Positions 53,724 to 63,851 of a stretch of DNA of 64,000 nucleotides are shown in pieces. The stretch's first letter is position 1, and each line of letters opens with the position of its first letter. Source of the DNA: Flavobacteriaceae bacterium. GTDB taxonomy: Bacteria > Bacteroidota > Bacteroidia > Flavobacteriales > Flavobacteriaceae. The DNA is taken from the NCBI GenBank assembly GCA_021648755.1, contig JAKISG010000010.1, positions 11,546 through 75,545 on the forward strand, in the 5' to 3' direction. The translations under genes and the position numbers were made by a program. The notes below the pieces were generated by a model. It saw nothing but the letters and a program-made list of their open reading frames with translations. It made no database searches and was not told the DNA's origin.

Positions 53724-53987
53724 ATGAAAATACCAATAATTAAACAGTTTACAACTTTTATAGAAAATAATGATGAAGATTATTTAATTGAGACTATTGA
53801 GGTTTTAGAAAATTTAACAGAAGTACCTTCATTAAAAGAAGAAGAACTAGATGTTATAGGTGAGTTAATTTCTAATATGTACGGAGCACTAGAAGTACAT
53901 AAAGAAATTAAAAAAGGATCTTCAAAAAGAGAAGCCCTTAACGGTTTTATGAAACGAGTTTTGGGCTCTATTGATAAAAAACGCTAA
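53724..53987 (+). CDS. DUF6952-like small protein
   Basis: 87 residues, acidic and helical: IPIIKQFTTFIENNDEDYLIETIEVLENL, EEELDVIGELISNMYGALEVHKEI and GFMKRVLGSIDKKR. It resembles the small DUF6952 family of Flavobacteriia that follows the CGNC thioredoxin gene; the family name is from memory. Function unknown. Gap of 30 bases to the thioredoxin-like gene, so probably the end of the peroxiredoxin operon. Confidence 0.75.
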   Translation: MKIPIIKQFTTFIENNDEDYLIETIEVLENLTEVPSLKEEELDVIGELISNMYGALEVHKEIKKGSSKREALNGFMKRVLGSIDKKR

Positions 53988-54148
53988 TGCTTAGAAACAG
54001 TTAGATAAAAAAGACCTTTTAGTTATTGCATAAACCTCTAGACTACATCGTTAACTTTTGTTAAGTTCTAAATCAGGAAAAATGTAATTTTTGATCATGT
54101 ATTTAGAAAGAATATATTTTTTTGCTTAAAAACTATAGATTAAAGATT

Positions 54149-54156
54149 TATCTTTG
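54149..54156 (+). promoter_or_regulatory. -7 promoter element of pheT
   Basis: TATCTTTG, an exact TAnnTTTG match 27 bases upstream of the pheT ATG. A TTTG at 54121-54124 is 24 bases upstream, slightly farther than usual. Confidence 0.55.
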
Positions 54157-54183
54157 CCTTTGAAAAAAAATAAATAAAAACGA

Positions 54184-56610
54184 ATGAAAATAGCATATAA
54201 TTGGCTTAAAGAATTTTTAGAATTTGATTTAGAGATTGAAAAAATAAGCGAATTACTTACAGATTTAGGATTAGAAGTTGAAGGAATTAAAAAAATTGAA
54301 TCTATAAAAGGAAGTTTAAAAGGAATTGTTGTTGGTAAAGTTTTGACCTGTGAGCAACACCCAAATGCAGATAAATTAAAAGTAACAACGGTTGCTATTG
54401 GTACAAAAGAACCTATACAAATTGTTTGTGGTGCTAGTAATGTTTCGCAAGGACAAAATGTTGCAGTAGCAACAGTTGGAGCAGTACTTTATAATGAAAA
54501 TGAAGATTCGTTTACAATAAAAAAATCAAAAATAAGAGGAGAAGTTAGTAACGGAATGATTTGTGCTGAAGACGAATTAGGCTTAGGTAAAAGCCATGAC
54601 GGAATTATTGTTTTAGCTACAAATCTAAAGCCAGGAACACCCTTAGCAGAAGTATATAAAATAGAAACAGATTTTGTTTTTGAAATTGGCTTGACACCAA
54701 ATAGAGCAGATGCAATGAGTCACTACGGTGTTGCTAGAGATTTATGTGCTGGTTTATTACAAAAAGACATTAAAACTATTGTTATTACACCTTCGGTAAG
54801 TGATTTTTATGTCGAAGAAAGAACGAATAGAATAGAAATTGAAGTAACCAATACTACATTAATACCAAGATATGCAGGTGTTACCATCTCTAACATTAAA
54901 GTTAAAGACTCACCTAATTGGCTACAAAACAAATTAAAAATAATTGGCTTAACACCAATTAATAATATCGTTGATATTACAAATTATGTAATGCATAGTA
55001 TTGGTCAACCATTACACGCTTTTGATATTAGTAAAATTGCTGGCGCTAAAATTGTGGTAAAAACACTACCAAATAAAACCAAAATCACTACATTAGATAC
55101 TATAGAAAGAACATTACACCAAGACGATATTATAATATGTGATGCTAATGATAACCCGCTATGTATTGCAGGAGTTTATGGAGGATTAGACTCTGGTGTT
55201 ACAGATAGTACAACTACAATATTTTTAGAAAGCGCTTATTTTGACCCAGTTTCTATTCGTAAAACAGCAAAAAGACATCAATTAAATACCGATGCTTCGT
55301 TTAGATTTGAAAGAGGAATTGACCCAAACTTAGTAGAAATTGCATTAAAATATGCAACACTATTAATTCAGAAAATTGCTGGCGGAAAAGTTACTTCAGA
55401 AATAACAGATATTTATCCAAATAAAATTGAAAATCATGAAATTTTAGTTTCGTTTGAAAATATCAATAAACTAATAGGAAATAAAATATCAGCAGATACC
55501 ATTAAAAATATTTTAGCATCGCTAGATATAAAAATAATTAGTCAAACAAAATCAAAATTAGGATTAATTGTACCAGCATACAGAGTTGATGTAACTCGTG
55601 AAGCAGATATTGTAGAAGAAATATTACGAATTTATGGTTACAATAACATAAAAACTTCTGAGAAAGTAAATACATCAATACCCTATTTTGAAAAATACGA
55701 TGCAAACACGCTACAAAATATTATTGCCAACCAATTAACCGCTTTGGGTTTTTATGAAACCATGACAAACTCTTTAACTAAACCAAACTATATAGAATTA
55801 GCTAATTTAAATAAAGAAGCAAATGTTACGATGTTAAACCCTTTAAGTAATGATTTGGCAACAATGCGACAAACTATGTTATTTAGTGGTTTAGAAGCAA
55901 TAATTTATAATATAAATCGAAAAAAAAATAATTTAAAACTATTTGAATTTGGTAATACATATCATAAATTTAAAGATAATTATGAAGAACAAAAACATAT
56001 AACCTTATTGGTTACTGGTAATAAAACAAATGATAATTGGATTACCACAAATCAAAAATCAGATTTCTTTTACTTTAAAGGAATTGTAACTACTGTTTTA
56101 GAACGTTTAGGTTTTAACAATTTAAAAATTACACCAATAAAAAACACTGCTTTTTCTGAAGGAATTAATTTTAGTAAAGGCAAATTAAAACTAGTAGAAT
56201 TTGGTTTAGTAAATCAAAAAATAATAAAAAAATTCGGAATTAAACAAGAAGTGCTTTTTGCTGACTTTGATTTTAACGCAATACTGAAAATAATAAAAAA
56301 AGATAATTTTCCAGTTACTAATTTACCTAAATACCCTGTTGTTAAAAGAGATTTAGCCTTATTGATTGATGAAAAATGTAGTTTTAAAGAAATTTATAAT
56401 ATTGCATTTCAAACAGAGCAAAAACTATTAAAAACAGTAGACCTGTTTGACGTCTATAAAGGCAAAAATCTACCAAAAGGTAAAAAATCTTATGCCGTAA
56501 GTTTTTTATTACAAGATAAAAATAAAACTTTAGAAGACAAACAAATAGATAAAATAATGCAAAAATTGCAAACAACTTTTACGAAACAGTTGGGAGCAGA
56601 GTTAAGATAA
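54184..56610 (+). CDS. pheT: phenylalanyl-tRNA synthetase beta subunit
   Basis: 808 residues, the full-length beta subunit of the (alpha-beta)2 synthetase. In order: N-terminal tRNA-binding OB domain (VGKVLTCEQHPNADKLKVTTV), B3/B4 editing domain (HAFDISKIAGAKIVV, LESAYFDPVSIRKTAKRH), B5 domain (YRVDVTREADIVEEI), catalytic-like core and the C-terminal anticodon-binding FDX-ACB domain (KYPVVKRDLALLIDE). pheS is not in the window. pyrD follows after 53 bases. Confidence 0.97.
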   Translation: MKIAYNWLKEFLEFDLEIEKISELLTDLGLEVEGIKKIESIKGSLKGIVVGKVLTCEQHPNADKLKVTTVAIGTKEPIQIVCGASNVSQGQNVAVATVGAVLYNENEDSFTIKKSKIRGEVSNGMICAEDELGLGKSHDGIIVLATNLKPGTPLAEVYKIETDFVFEIGLTPNRADAMSHYGVARDLCAGLLQKDIKTIVITPSVSDFYVEERTNRIEIEVTNTTLIPRYAGVTISNIKVKDSPNWLQNKLKIIGLTPINNIVDITNYVMHSIGQPLHAFDISKIAGAKIVVKTLPNKTKITTLDTIERTLHQDDIIICDANDNPLCIAGVYGGLDSGVTDSTTTIFLESAYFDPVSIRKTAKRHQLNTDASFRFERGIDPNLVEIALKYATLLIQKIAGGKVTSEITDIYPNKIENHEILVSFENINKLIGNKISADTIKNILASLDIKIISQTKSKLGLIVPAYRVDVTREADIVEEILRIYGYNNIKTSEKVNTSIPYFEKYDANTLQNIIANQLTALGFYETMTNSLTKPNYIELANLNKEANVTMLNPLSNDLATMRQTMLFSGLEAIIYNINRKKNNLKLFEFGNTYHKFKDNYEEQKHITLLVTGNKTNDNWITTNQKSDFFYFKGIVTTVLERLGFNNLKITPIKNTAFSEGINFSKGKLKLVEFGLVNQKIIKKFGIKQEVLFADFDFNAILKIIKKDNFPVTNLPKYPVVKRDLALLIDEKCSFKEIYNIAFQTEQKLLKTVDLFDVYKGKNLPKGKKSYAVSFLLQDKNKTLEDKQIDKIMQKLQTTFTKQLGAELR

Positions 56611-56663
56611 TAGTTTACTAACTTTTAAGGTTCATAAAACCCAAAAATCATAACCTTATTTTA

Positions 56664-57680
56664 ATGTATAGACAACTAATAAGACCAATCCTATTTTTAT
56701 TTGATGCTGAAAAAATACATCATTTTACGTTCTTTTTATTAAAATATGGATTTAAAATTCCGTTTCTAAAATCTTTAGTACGTAAAAAATTTGAAGTAAA
56801 TAATAAACACTTAGTAAAAACAGTTTTCGGATTAGATTTTAAAAATCCAGTAGGTTTAGCTGCAGGTTTCGATAAAAACGCACTCCTAATTGATGAACTT
56901 GCTTGCTTTGGATTTGGATTTATAGAAATCGGTACAGTTACACCAAAACCCCAAATAGGTAACCCTAAGAAAAGACTATTTAGACTAAAAAAAGATCGAG
57001 CAATTATTAACAGAATGGGTTTTAATAATGATGGTGTAACCAGTATAGTTGAAAGACTAAAAAAAGTAAAATCTACAATTATTATTGGTGGAAATATTGG
57101 TAAAAATAAAACAACACCAAATGAAAATGCAGTTAATGATTATGTTATTTGCTTCAATAAGCTATTTGAATTTGTAGATTACTTTGTAGTTAATGTAAGT
57201 TCACCAAACACACCTAATTTAAGAGCCTTACAAGATAAAAAACCACTATCAAAAATATTAAATACATTACAAAACTTAAATAATAAAAAAAATAAGCCAA
57301 AACCAATATTGTTGAAAATTGCACCCGATTTAACCAATACACAACTAGATGATATTGTAGAAATTGTTACTACAACAAAAATAGCAGGAGTAATTGCTAC
57401 AAACACAACCACCAAAAGAGATAATCTGCAATCTGACAATAAAAGAGAGGCAGGAGGCTTAAGCGGAAAACCTTTAACAAATAAAGCAACTCATGTAATT
57501 AACTATTTAGCAACTAAATCAAATAACGCGTTCCCGATAATTGGCGTTGGCGGAATTTATAATGAAATAGATGCAAAAAATAAAATAGATGCAGGTGCAA
57601 ATTTAGTGCAAGTCTTTTCAGGATTCATTTACCAAGGACCAAGTTTAGTAAAACAAATTTGTAAGTCAATATCAATATAA
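56664..57680 (+). CDS. pyrD: quinone-dependent dihydroorotate dehydrogenase (class 2)
   Basis: Oxidises dihydroorotate to orotate in pyrimidine synthesis, passing electrons to the quinone pool at the inner membrane. 338 residues: N-terminal amphipathic membrane-docking helices, then [37 protein letters not shown], the catalytic Ser in [24 protein letters not shown] and [13 protein letters not shown] with the FMN phosphate site. Ser in place of Cys is the class 2 mark. Confidence 0.96.
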   Translation: MYRQLIRPILFLFDAEKIHHFTFFLLKYGFKIPFLKSLVRKKFEVNNKHLVKTVFGLDFKNPVGLAAGFDKNALLIDELACFGFGFIEIGTVTPKPQIGNPKKRLFRLKKDRAIINRMGFNNDGVTSIVERLKKVKSTIIIGGNIGKNKTTPNENAVNDYVICFNKLFEFVDYFVVNVSSPNTPNLRALQDKKPLSKILNTLQNLNNKKNKPKPILLKIAPDLTNTQLDDIVEIVTTTKIAGVIATNTTTKRDNLQSDNKREAGGLSGKPLTNKATHVINYLATKSNNAFPIIGVGGIYNEIDAKNKIDAGANLVQVFSGFIYQGPSLVKQICKSISI

Positions 57681-57784
57681 TACCAAGAACTTGACAGTCA
57701 ATTAGGTCTTTGCAGTAGAAATACTCTTTCAAGACTTTACAAAACAATTTGAAATATATTTGCTCTAAATATACTATTTTTAAT

Positions 57785-57792
57785 TAATTTTG
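57785..57792 (+). promoter_or_regulatory. -7 promoter element of lpd
   Basis: TAATTTTG, a TAnnTTTG match, with TTTG at 57759-57762 (22-base spacer). It overlaps the TTG at 57790 that starts the longer frame, so the ATG at 57811 is the start. Confidence 0.6.
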
Positions 57793-57810
57793 TACACTAA
57801 AACAAAAAAT

Positions 57811-59211
57811 ATGAATACTTACGATGTTACCGTTATTGGATCAGGCCCTGGAGGATATGTTGCAGCAATTAGATGTGCACAACTAGGATTAAAAACTGCA
57901 ATTATAGAAAAATATAATACACTTGGTGGTACTTGTTTAAATGTTGGATGTATTCCATCAAAGGCATTATTAGACTCTTCGCATCATTATCACGATGCTT
58001 TGCATAATTTTGAAAAACACGGTATAAAAACAGGTAAATTAAGTGTTGATTTTAACCAAATGATAACACGTAAAAATGAGGTTGTTGCTCAAACTTGCGA
58101 CGGTATTACCTTTTTAATGAATAAAAATAAAATTGATGTTTTTACAGGCGTAGGCAGTTTTAAAGACACCACACATATTACCATTACTAAATCAGATAAA
58201 TCTATAGAGACCATACAATCTAAACATACCATAATAGCAACTGGATCTAAACCAAGTACGTTACCTTTTATTAAATTAGATAAAAAACGAGTAATAACTT
58301 CTACCGAGGCATTAAACTTAAAAAAAATACCAAAGCATTTAATAATCATTGGAGGTGGCGTTATTGGTCTAGAGTTAGGGTCGGTTTATAAACGTTTAGG
58401 AGCAGAGGTTTCCGTAATTGAATTTATGCCAGAAATTGTTGCAACTATGGATACGATGTTATCTAAAGAATTAAAAAAATCACTTAGAAAGCAAGGTATT
58501 AAATTTTTTGTTTCTCATAAAGTAAATAATGTAAAATCAAACACAAAAGAAGTTACAGTTGCCGCAGCAAATAAAAAAGGAGAAAATATAGTTTTTAAAG
58601 GCGATTACTGTTTAGTTTCTGTAGGGAGAAAACCTTATACTAATGGTTTAGGTTTAGAGAATGCAGGCGTAAAAATGACTGAAAGAGGACAGATAGAAAC
58701 TAATGCACAATTACAAACTAATATTGCTAATATTTATGCCATTGGCGATGTTGTAAAAGGAGCAATGTTAGCACATAAAGCAAGTGAAGAAGGTGAATTT
58801 GTTGCCGAAGTAATTTCAGGTCAAAAACCACATATGGATTATAATTTAATTCCAGGCGTAGTTTATACCTGGCCAGAAGTTGCTACAGTAGGTAAAACAG
58901 AAGCCGAATTAAGAAAAGCAAAGACTGCTTATAAAGTGGGGTCTTTTCCGATGCGTGCCTTAGGTAGAGCAAGAGCAAGTATGGATTTAGAAGGACAGGT
59001 AAAAGTACTTGCCGATGCTAAAACCGATGAAATTTTAGGTGTTCACATGATTGGCGCTCGTGCTGCAGATATGATTGCTGCTTGTGTTACTGCAATGGAA
59101 TTTAGAGCCTCTAGTGAAGATATTGCAAGAACATCACATGCGCACCCTAGTTTTACTGAAGCTATAAAAGAGGCTTGTATGGCGGTAGAGGGTAGGGCGA
59201 TACATTCTTAA
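57811..59211 (+). CDS. lpdA: dihydrolipoyl dehydrogenase
   Basis: E3 of 2-oxoacid dehydrogenase complexes, reoxidises dihydrolipoamide with NAD+. 466 residues from ATG 57811 (MNTYDVTVIGSGPGGYVAAI). FAD-binding GSGPGGY, the redox disulfide in GGTCLNVGCIPSKALLD, NAD-binding GGGVIGLELGSVYKRLG, the second FAD motif IYAIGDVVKGAMLAHKA and the C-terminal His-Glu pair HAHPSFTEAIKEA are all present. Single gene; converges with the PPOX-family gene. Confidence 0.96.
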   Translation: MNTYDVTVIGSGPGGYVAAIRCAQLGLKTAIIEKYNTLGGTCLNVGCIPSKALLDSSHHYHDALHNFEKHGIKTGKLSVDFNQMITRKNEVVAQTCDGITFLMNKNKIDVFTGVGSFKDTTHITITKSDKSIETIQSKHTIIATGSKPSTLPFIKLDKKRVITSTEALNLKKIPKHLIIIGGGVIGLELGSVYKRLGAEVSVIEFMPEIVATMDTMLSKELKKSLRKQGIKFFVSHKVNNVKSNTKEVTVAAANKKGENIVFKGDYCLVSVGRKPYTNGLGLENAGVKMTERGQIETNAQLQTNIANIYAIGDVVKGAMLAHKASEEGEFVAEVISGQKPHMDYNLIPGVVYTWPEVATVGKTEAELRKAKTAYKVGSFPMRALGRARASMDLEGQVKVLADAKTDEILGVHMIGARAADMIAACVTAMEFRASSEDIARTSHAHPSFTEAIKEACMAVEGRAIHS

Positions 59212-59280
59212 TTTGAAATTTCCGGAAATCAATATTTTTAATCATTGATTTGTGATACTCCTAAAAATGGAAATTTTAAA

Positions 59281-59310
59281 ATCAAAATTTAATTTTGATA
59301 TGTTTTTTTT
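59281..59310 (+). terminator. possible terminator after lpdA
   Basis: ATCAAAATTTAATTTTGAT (59281-59299) is palindromic and a run of eight T residues follows at 59303-59310. A second hairpin (59226-59233 with 59244-59251) precedes it. All stems are A/T rich, so termination is uncertain. Confidence 0.4.
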
Positions 59311-59347
59311 AATAGGTATTACCAATTAAATTCGTAAAATTATAAAT

Positions 59348-59725
59348 TTAGATACGCTTATTATGGATTGAAATATTAAATATAGCATAAGTATCTAAAA
59401 CTAATAAACCTTTTATTATTCGATTTGGGTGAATATTTGCAATCCATTTTTTTGCATTATCAAATGCTTTTCCACTAGTTACATAATTAACTTTAGCTTT
59501 AATTTGATAACCTTTTAAATCTACCCAAAAAGTTAATGCAATATTTGGATTAGCTATAATATTTAAACGTGTTTTATGGAAAAAATAATCAATTAACCAA
59601 ATTTTACCATCAACTAATTTTACCGATGATACAGGCACAACATTAACATCATTATCTGCATAAGTAGCCAATGCTTTTGCAGGTGAATTAAGTAGAATTT
59701 CTTGTATTTCTTTTGTTATTATCAT
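59348..59725 (-). CDS. pyridoxamine 5'-phosphate oxidase-family flavoprotein
   Basis: 125 residues of the split-barrel flavin-binding fold: KALATYADNDVNVVPVSSVKLVDGKIWLIDYFFHKTRLNIIANPNIALTFWVD (overlapping segments covering residues 17-69) is the PNPOx-like core. Members bind FMN or F420; the substrate is unknown. It starts 14 bases after the nrdA stop on the minus strand, so it may be the last gene of the reductase operon. Confidence 0.8.
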   Translation of the reverse strand: MIITKEIQEILLNSPAKALATYADNDVNVVPVSSVKLVDGKIWLIDYFFHKTRLNIIANPNIALTFWVDLKGYQIKAKVNYVTSGKAFDNAKKWIANIHPNRIIKGLLVLDTYAIFNISIHNKRI

Positions 59726-59739
59726 AATTTTGATATTTA

Positions 59740-61515
59740 CTATCCCTCACAACTTAAGCAATCTTTCTTTTGTTTAAATTTTTGAGCAGCATTCATGCTG
59801 TGTTGGTAATACATAGATTTTATACCTAGTCTCCAAGCAGTTATATAAATATTGTTGACATCTTTAACGGGCATATCCGGGTGTATCATTACGTTGATAG
59901 ATTGCCCTTGGTCTATGTGATTTTGTCTAACAGAAGCTTGATAAACAATAACTGTTTGATCTAATTCAGGGTAAGTTTTAAAGACTTCTTTTTCGTGTTT
60001 GGTTAGAAAATCTAAATGTTGTACAGAGCCGTCGTAATCTCTAATACTCCTCCAAACTTCACTAGTATTTCTTCCTTTTTCTTCTAATAATTGTACTAAA
60101 AAAGGGTTTTTAATTGTGGTTTTTATTTTAGCGATATCTTTTACATAACTATTAGACCAAATTGGCTCTATGCCTTGTGATACTTGACCTAAAATAAATG
60201 CAGAAGATGTAGTTGGAGCAATTGCATTCAGGGTTGTATTACGTCTTCCATACCCTTTTAAAATAGTTGGTTCTCCAAATAATTTGGCTAGCTCTCCAGA
60301 AGCTTTATAAGACCTCTCTTTAATGGTTTTAAAGATTTCATTATTTAAAATATATGCTTCTTCGCTATCAAAAGCAAGCATTTTAGATTGTAATAAAGAA
60401 TGCCATCCTAATGCTCCTAAGCCTAATGCTCTATTATCTTTTGCAAAGTTATACGCTTTTTCCATAAAATTAAACGTTAACCTATCATCACGATCACTAG
60501 AATCTTTATAGATTTCTAATTTTGTAATAAATTCTTCCATTACAGCATCTAAGAAATAGGTAAGAGTTTCTACAGCATCTGTATCTTTCCATTTATCATA
60601 ATGTAATAAGTTTACAGAGGACAAACAGCAAACAAAAGACCAATTATCATTAGATGGCAACATAATTTCGGTACATAAATTACTGCTATAAATTTCTAAT
60701 TTTTTATCTTTATAGACATCTACCGAACCATTATTTGCATGATCTTTAAAGAAAATATATGGATAACCTATTTCTGCTCTACGTTGTAATACTTTTGCCC
60801 AAATGGTTCTTTTTTTTACGTCACCATCAATCATTTCTTGCATCCATTGATCACTAACAGTAACGCCATGGGTTAATTCTTGAATAGGATTTCCTTCTGT
60901 ACCAATTTCTAAAAATTCATTAATATCTTGATGATCAATAGGTAAGTAAGGTGCAAAACGACCTCGTCTTACAGAACCTTGACTTACAATATCTACCATT
61001 TTTTCAAACAATTGCATAATATGAACTGAACCTGAAGATGTTCCATTATTTTTAACTTTGGCACCTCTTGGTCTTATTTTACCAAAATAACCAGATGTTC
61101 CGCCACCTAACTTAGACATCATTCCTACTTCAGATTGTGTAAATAATATATCACCCATATCATCTGCAATACAAGAACCAAAGCAACTTATTGGTAGCCC
61201 TCGTTTTTTACCAAAATTTGACCAAACTGGTGATGCCAATGAGTAGTAACCTGCTGCCATATAGCCATAAAATTTATCAGCAAACCCTTTAATTTTTAAA
61301 ATACTTTCTGCGTGCTGTGCAATTTCTAAAATTCGCTCTTCTGGGCTTGCACCTTGGGTAAGGTAACCTGCCTCTAAAAATTTACGACTGTTTTCTGTTA
61401 ACCAAGCTATTTTTGGGTGCTTTTTCTCCATTTGCTCTCTTGCACTTTTTCTTGCTTGCACTAATCTGTCGTGGTCGGTAATAGTCTTTTCTTGTTTGGT
61501 TATTTTGCTGTTCAT
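59740..61515 (-). CDS. nrdA: class I ribonucleotide reductase, alpha subunit (no ATP-cone)
   Basis: Catalytic subunit that reduces ribonucleoside diphosphates. 591 residues, shorter than E. coli NrdA because the N-terminal ATP-cone is missing; the start (EQMEKKHPKIAWLTENSRKF) runs straight into the catalytic barrel. Active-site Cys in LPISCFGSC, the NLCTEIMLPS finger-loop Asn-Cys-Glu, PTTSSAFILGQVSQGIEP, and the C-terminal redox pair DCLSCEG are visible. Downstream of nrdB (39-base gap). The allosteric activity site is on NrdB in this pair. Confidence 0.94.
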   Translation of the reverse strand: MNSKITKQEKTITDHDRLVQARKSAREQMEKKHPKIAWLTENSRKFLEAGYLTQGASPEERILEIAQHAESILKIKGFADKFYGYMAAGYYSLASPVWSNFGKKRGLPISCFGSCIADDMGDILFTQSEVGMMSKLGGGTSGYFGKIRPRGAKVKNNGTSSGSVHIMQLFEKMVDIVSQGSVRRGRFAPYLPIDHQDINEFLEIGTEGNPIQELTHGVTVSDQWMQEMIDGDVKKRTIWAKVLQRRAEIGYPYIFFKDHANNGSVDVYKDKKLEIYSSNLCTEIMLPSNDNWSFVCCLSSVNLLHYDKWKDTDAVETLTYFLDAVMEEFITKLEIYKDSSDRDDRLTFNFMEKAYNFAKDNRALGLGALGWHSLLQSKMLAFDSEEAYILNNEIFKTIKERSYKASGELAKLFGEPTILKGYGRRNTTLNAIAPTTSSAFILGQVSQGIEPIWSNSYVKDIAKIKTTIKNPFLVQLLEEKGRNTSEVWRSIRDYDGSVQHLDFLTKHEKEVFKTYPELDQTVIVYQASVRQNHIDQGQSINVMIHPDMPVKDVNNIYITAWRLGIKSMYYQHSMNAAQKFKQKKDCLSCEG

Positions 61516-61554
61516 ATATTATTTTATAAGGGATTTTTTTTTATTGATTAGATA

Positions 61555-62829
61555 TTAAAATAAATCATCACTAGTTATACTTTTTGTCCTTTTACTGTAA
61601 TTTATAGATCTTTTTACAAAAAAATCGCCATGTTTTGTTCCTATAATTTCATCATCAAACCATTCAGTTTTGGCTAATAAACTTTCGTCAATATCAAATA
61701 TTTTAGATATGCCTATGCTTTCTAAAGAGTTATTAAATCTGTTTTTTATAAATTCGTTTATGACCTTTTTAGGTAAGAAATCTAATTCTCCTTTTTCAAA
61801 AATCCAATCTATAATTTTACTTTCTGAAGCAAATGCTTCTCTACATGTTTCTTGAATCATTGCATTATAATCATCATCAAACCATTCGGGGTTTTCTTGT
61901 TTAATAATTTTAATGACATCGATACCAAAATCACCATGAATTTGTTCTTCTTTTGATGTCGCCTCTACAACATTAGAAATACCTTTAAACAAATTTTTAT
62001 GTTTGTTAAAAGCCATAATAATTAAAAATTGTGAAAATAAAGATACGTGTTCTATAAATAAGGAAAATAATAAAATAGACTCTGCATATTCTTTATTGTC
62101 TTCACTTTTAGCGTTTTTTAAAGCAGTTTCTAAATACTGAACCCGTTTCATTATTACGGGTTTCTTTTTTAAATTTTTAAATTCTTCATTAAACCCTAAA
62201 ATTTCTAATAAGTGTGAGTATGCATCTTGATGTCTTACTTCACTTTCAGCAAAAGTCGCTCCTACTGAGCCTATTTCTGGTTTTGGCATTTTTTGATAAA
62301 TGTCTCCCCAAAATGTTTTTACAGCAACTTCTATCTGAGAAATGGCAAGCATTGCATTTTTTAATGCATTTCTTTCAGAGTCGGTTATTGCTGTTTTGTA
62401 ATCTTGAATATCGCTTGTAAAATTAAATTCTGTATGAATCCAATATGAATGCCTTATAGCATCTACATAATCGTTTAATTCTGGATATTCATAAGGTTTT
62501 AGACTTATTCTTTTTTCAAAGATATTGGACTTTCTATTTCTTTGTTGTTCGTTTCTATATAAAATATATGCTTTTGCAACATTTCGAAAAGGACTGTCCA
62601 TCAATTTATCTTCAACAATATCTTGAACTTGTTCAACAGTCGGTATGTAATTAGGATCTTTTAATTTTCTTTCTAATAAAGAACCAATGACAATTTTAGA
62701 AATTGCTATTGCATCTTCTCTATTACCATTATTAACAGATAGCATTGCCTTTTCAATTGCATTCGTAATTTTTTCTAATACAAAAGAGTCTGTTTCATAA
62801 TCTCTCTTTATTATTTGGGTAATTTGCAT
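61555..62829 (-). CDS. nrdB: class I ribonucleotide reductase, radical-generating beta subunit with N-terminal ATP-cone
   Basis: 424 residues. Residues 1-95 are an ATP-cone: ITQIIKRDYETDSFVLEKI, PTVEQVQDIVEDKLM and AYILYRNEQQRNRK. The ferritin-like metal domain follows: E167 in IEVAVKTFWG, E197 and H200 in ESEVRHQDAY with a Tyr at 204 in the place of the class Ia radical Tyr, and the later Glu/His set near HVSLFSQFLII and EEQIHGDFG. ATP-cones on NrdB instead of NrdA are known from Leeuwenhoekiella blandensis, where dATP tetramerises the beta subunit and the cofactor is a Mn pair. The same regulation is likely here. Confidence 0.93.
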   Translation of the reverse strand: MQITQIIKRDYETDSFVLEKITNAIEKAMLSVNNGNREDAIAISKIVIGSLLERKLKDPNYIPTVEQVQDIVEDKLMDSPFRNVAKAYILYRNEQQRNRKSNIFEKRISLKPYEYPELNDYVDAIRHSYWIHTEFNFTSDIQDYKTAITDSERNALKNAMLAISQIEVAVKTFWGDIYQKMPKPEIGSVGATFAESEVRHQDAYSHLLEILGFNEEFKNLKKKPVIMKRVQYLETALKNAKSEDNKEYAESILLFSLFIEHVSLFSQFLIIMAFNKHKNLFKGISNVVEATSKEEQIHGDFGIDVIKIIKQENPEWFDDDYNAMIQETCREAFASESKIIDWIFEKGELDFLPKKVINEFIKNRFNNSLESIGISKIFDIDESLLAKTEWFDDEIIGTKHGDFFVKRSINYSKRTKSITSDDLF

Positions 62830-63361
62830 ATCTATTTTAATTTTTTTATCGAAAAACCCTTACTAAGAATGTATCGAATAATAATAAATATCAACTTAAT
62901 GCTTAAATTTAGTTGATTTAAAAGTTTTTTGTTAAAAAATAAATTTTTAAGGTAATTTCTTCTTTTTATAGAAGTAATTGATCTTCACAAAGAACGAATA
63001 TTTAGTCTTAAAATAAAAGCGATATTTATTCACAATCAAGGCTAGTTCTTAACAAAATAGAAAATTTTTTATTTTTAACGACAAACATTAATTTTATAAA
63101 ATATTGATAATCAAATTAATAAAACAATGTTTTTTTGCTACAAGTTGACTTTGTTACACTTGTAATCAAACGCGAATAATTAGTTTTTTTACAAAAGTGT
63201 TGCTTTTTTTGGACATAAAATTTAAGAACATTGCAGTTCTTTATATATGTAATTAAAAAATAGGATAGAATCCAGCACCTAAACTGAAAATGATTTTTAT
63301 TAACAGCAGTTTATTATTAAATAAGTTTTACCTTTGTATTTTAATATTTTAATTTAAAAAA
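62830..63361. other. 532-bp intergenic region between nrdB and the TerB-like gene
   Basis: A/T-rich divergent region. It holds the TACCTTTG promoter element of the TerB-like gene near its right end. No recognisable open frame, NrdR box or T-tailed hairpin was found. Size and position suggest the regulatory region of nrdBA. Confidence 0.5.
63329..63336 (+). promoter_or_regulatory. -7 promoter element of the TerB-like gene
   Basis: TACCTTTG, an exact TAnnTTTG match 25 bases before the ATG at 63362. Confidence 0.6.
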
Positions 63362-63796
63362 ATGTCAATAGCAGCTTATTTTATAACAGGAGGACACAAA
63401 CAAAATTTAGGTCATTTTGCGAACTTAGTAAAAATTGCTAAAATAGATAACGTAATTACTGAAGGTGAAGAAAAATTCTTAAAAAGAACTGCAAGAAGGT
63501 TAAATATTACAGATGATGAATATAAAGCAATTTTAAAAAAACCTGAAAGTTACCCTATAAACCCACCTGTAGGTTATGACGCTTCAATTGAGCGCTTATA
63601 TCGTTTAACTCAAATGATTTATGCAGATGAGACACCGTCTAAAAATGAAGTGAATATTATAAAAAAAGCAGCAACTGCACTTGGTTTTCCGTTAGATAAT
63701 GTTGATAAAGTTTGTAGCGAAGCAGTTCATTTAGTAATGAATACTAATAATTTAGAAGATTTTACTACAGCTATTAAAAAAGTAAACGCTATATAA
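63362..63796 (+). CDS. TerB-like helical protein
   Basis: 144 residues, all-helical, matching the TerB/tellurite-resistance-like fold with NLGHFANLVKIAKIDNVITEGEEKFLKRTARRLNI and YRLTQMIYADETPSKNEVNIIKKAATALGF. Acidic residues after IAKID and IYAD correspond to the metal-binding positions of TerB. Despite the family name, a tellurite role is not implied; no other ter genes are near. It precedes the TssD-like gene by 55 bases and may be co-transcribed. Confidence 0.75.
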   Translation: MSIAAYFITGGHKQNLGHFANLVKIAKIDNVITEGEEKFLKRTARRLNITDDEYKAILKKPESYPINPPVGYDASIERLYRLTQMIYADETPSKNEVNIIKKAATALGFPLDNVDKVCSEAVHLVMNTNNLEDFTTAIKKVNAI

Positions 63797-63851
63797 TTTC
63801 ATTGTTAATGACTTATAAAAAATAAAATTTTAACTAAAAAAACACAAACTT

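Noticed and set aside
63362..63796. Tellurite resistance operon
   Set aside because: Only a TerB-like fold is present; no terC, terD or terZ relatives are adjacent.
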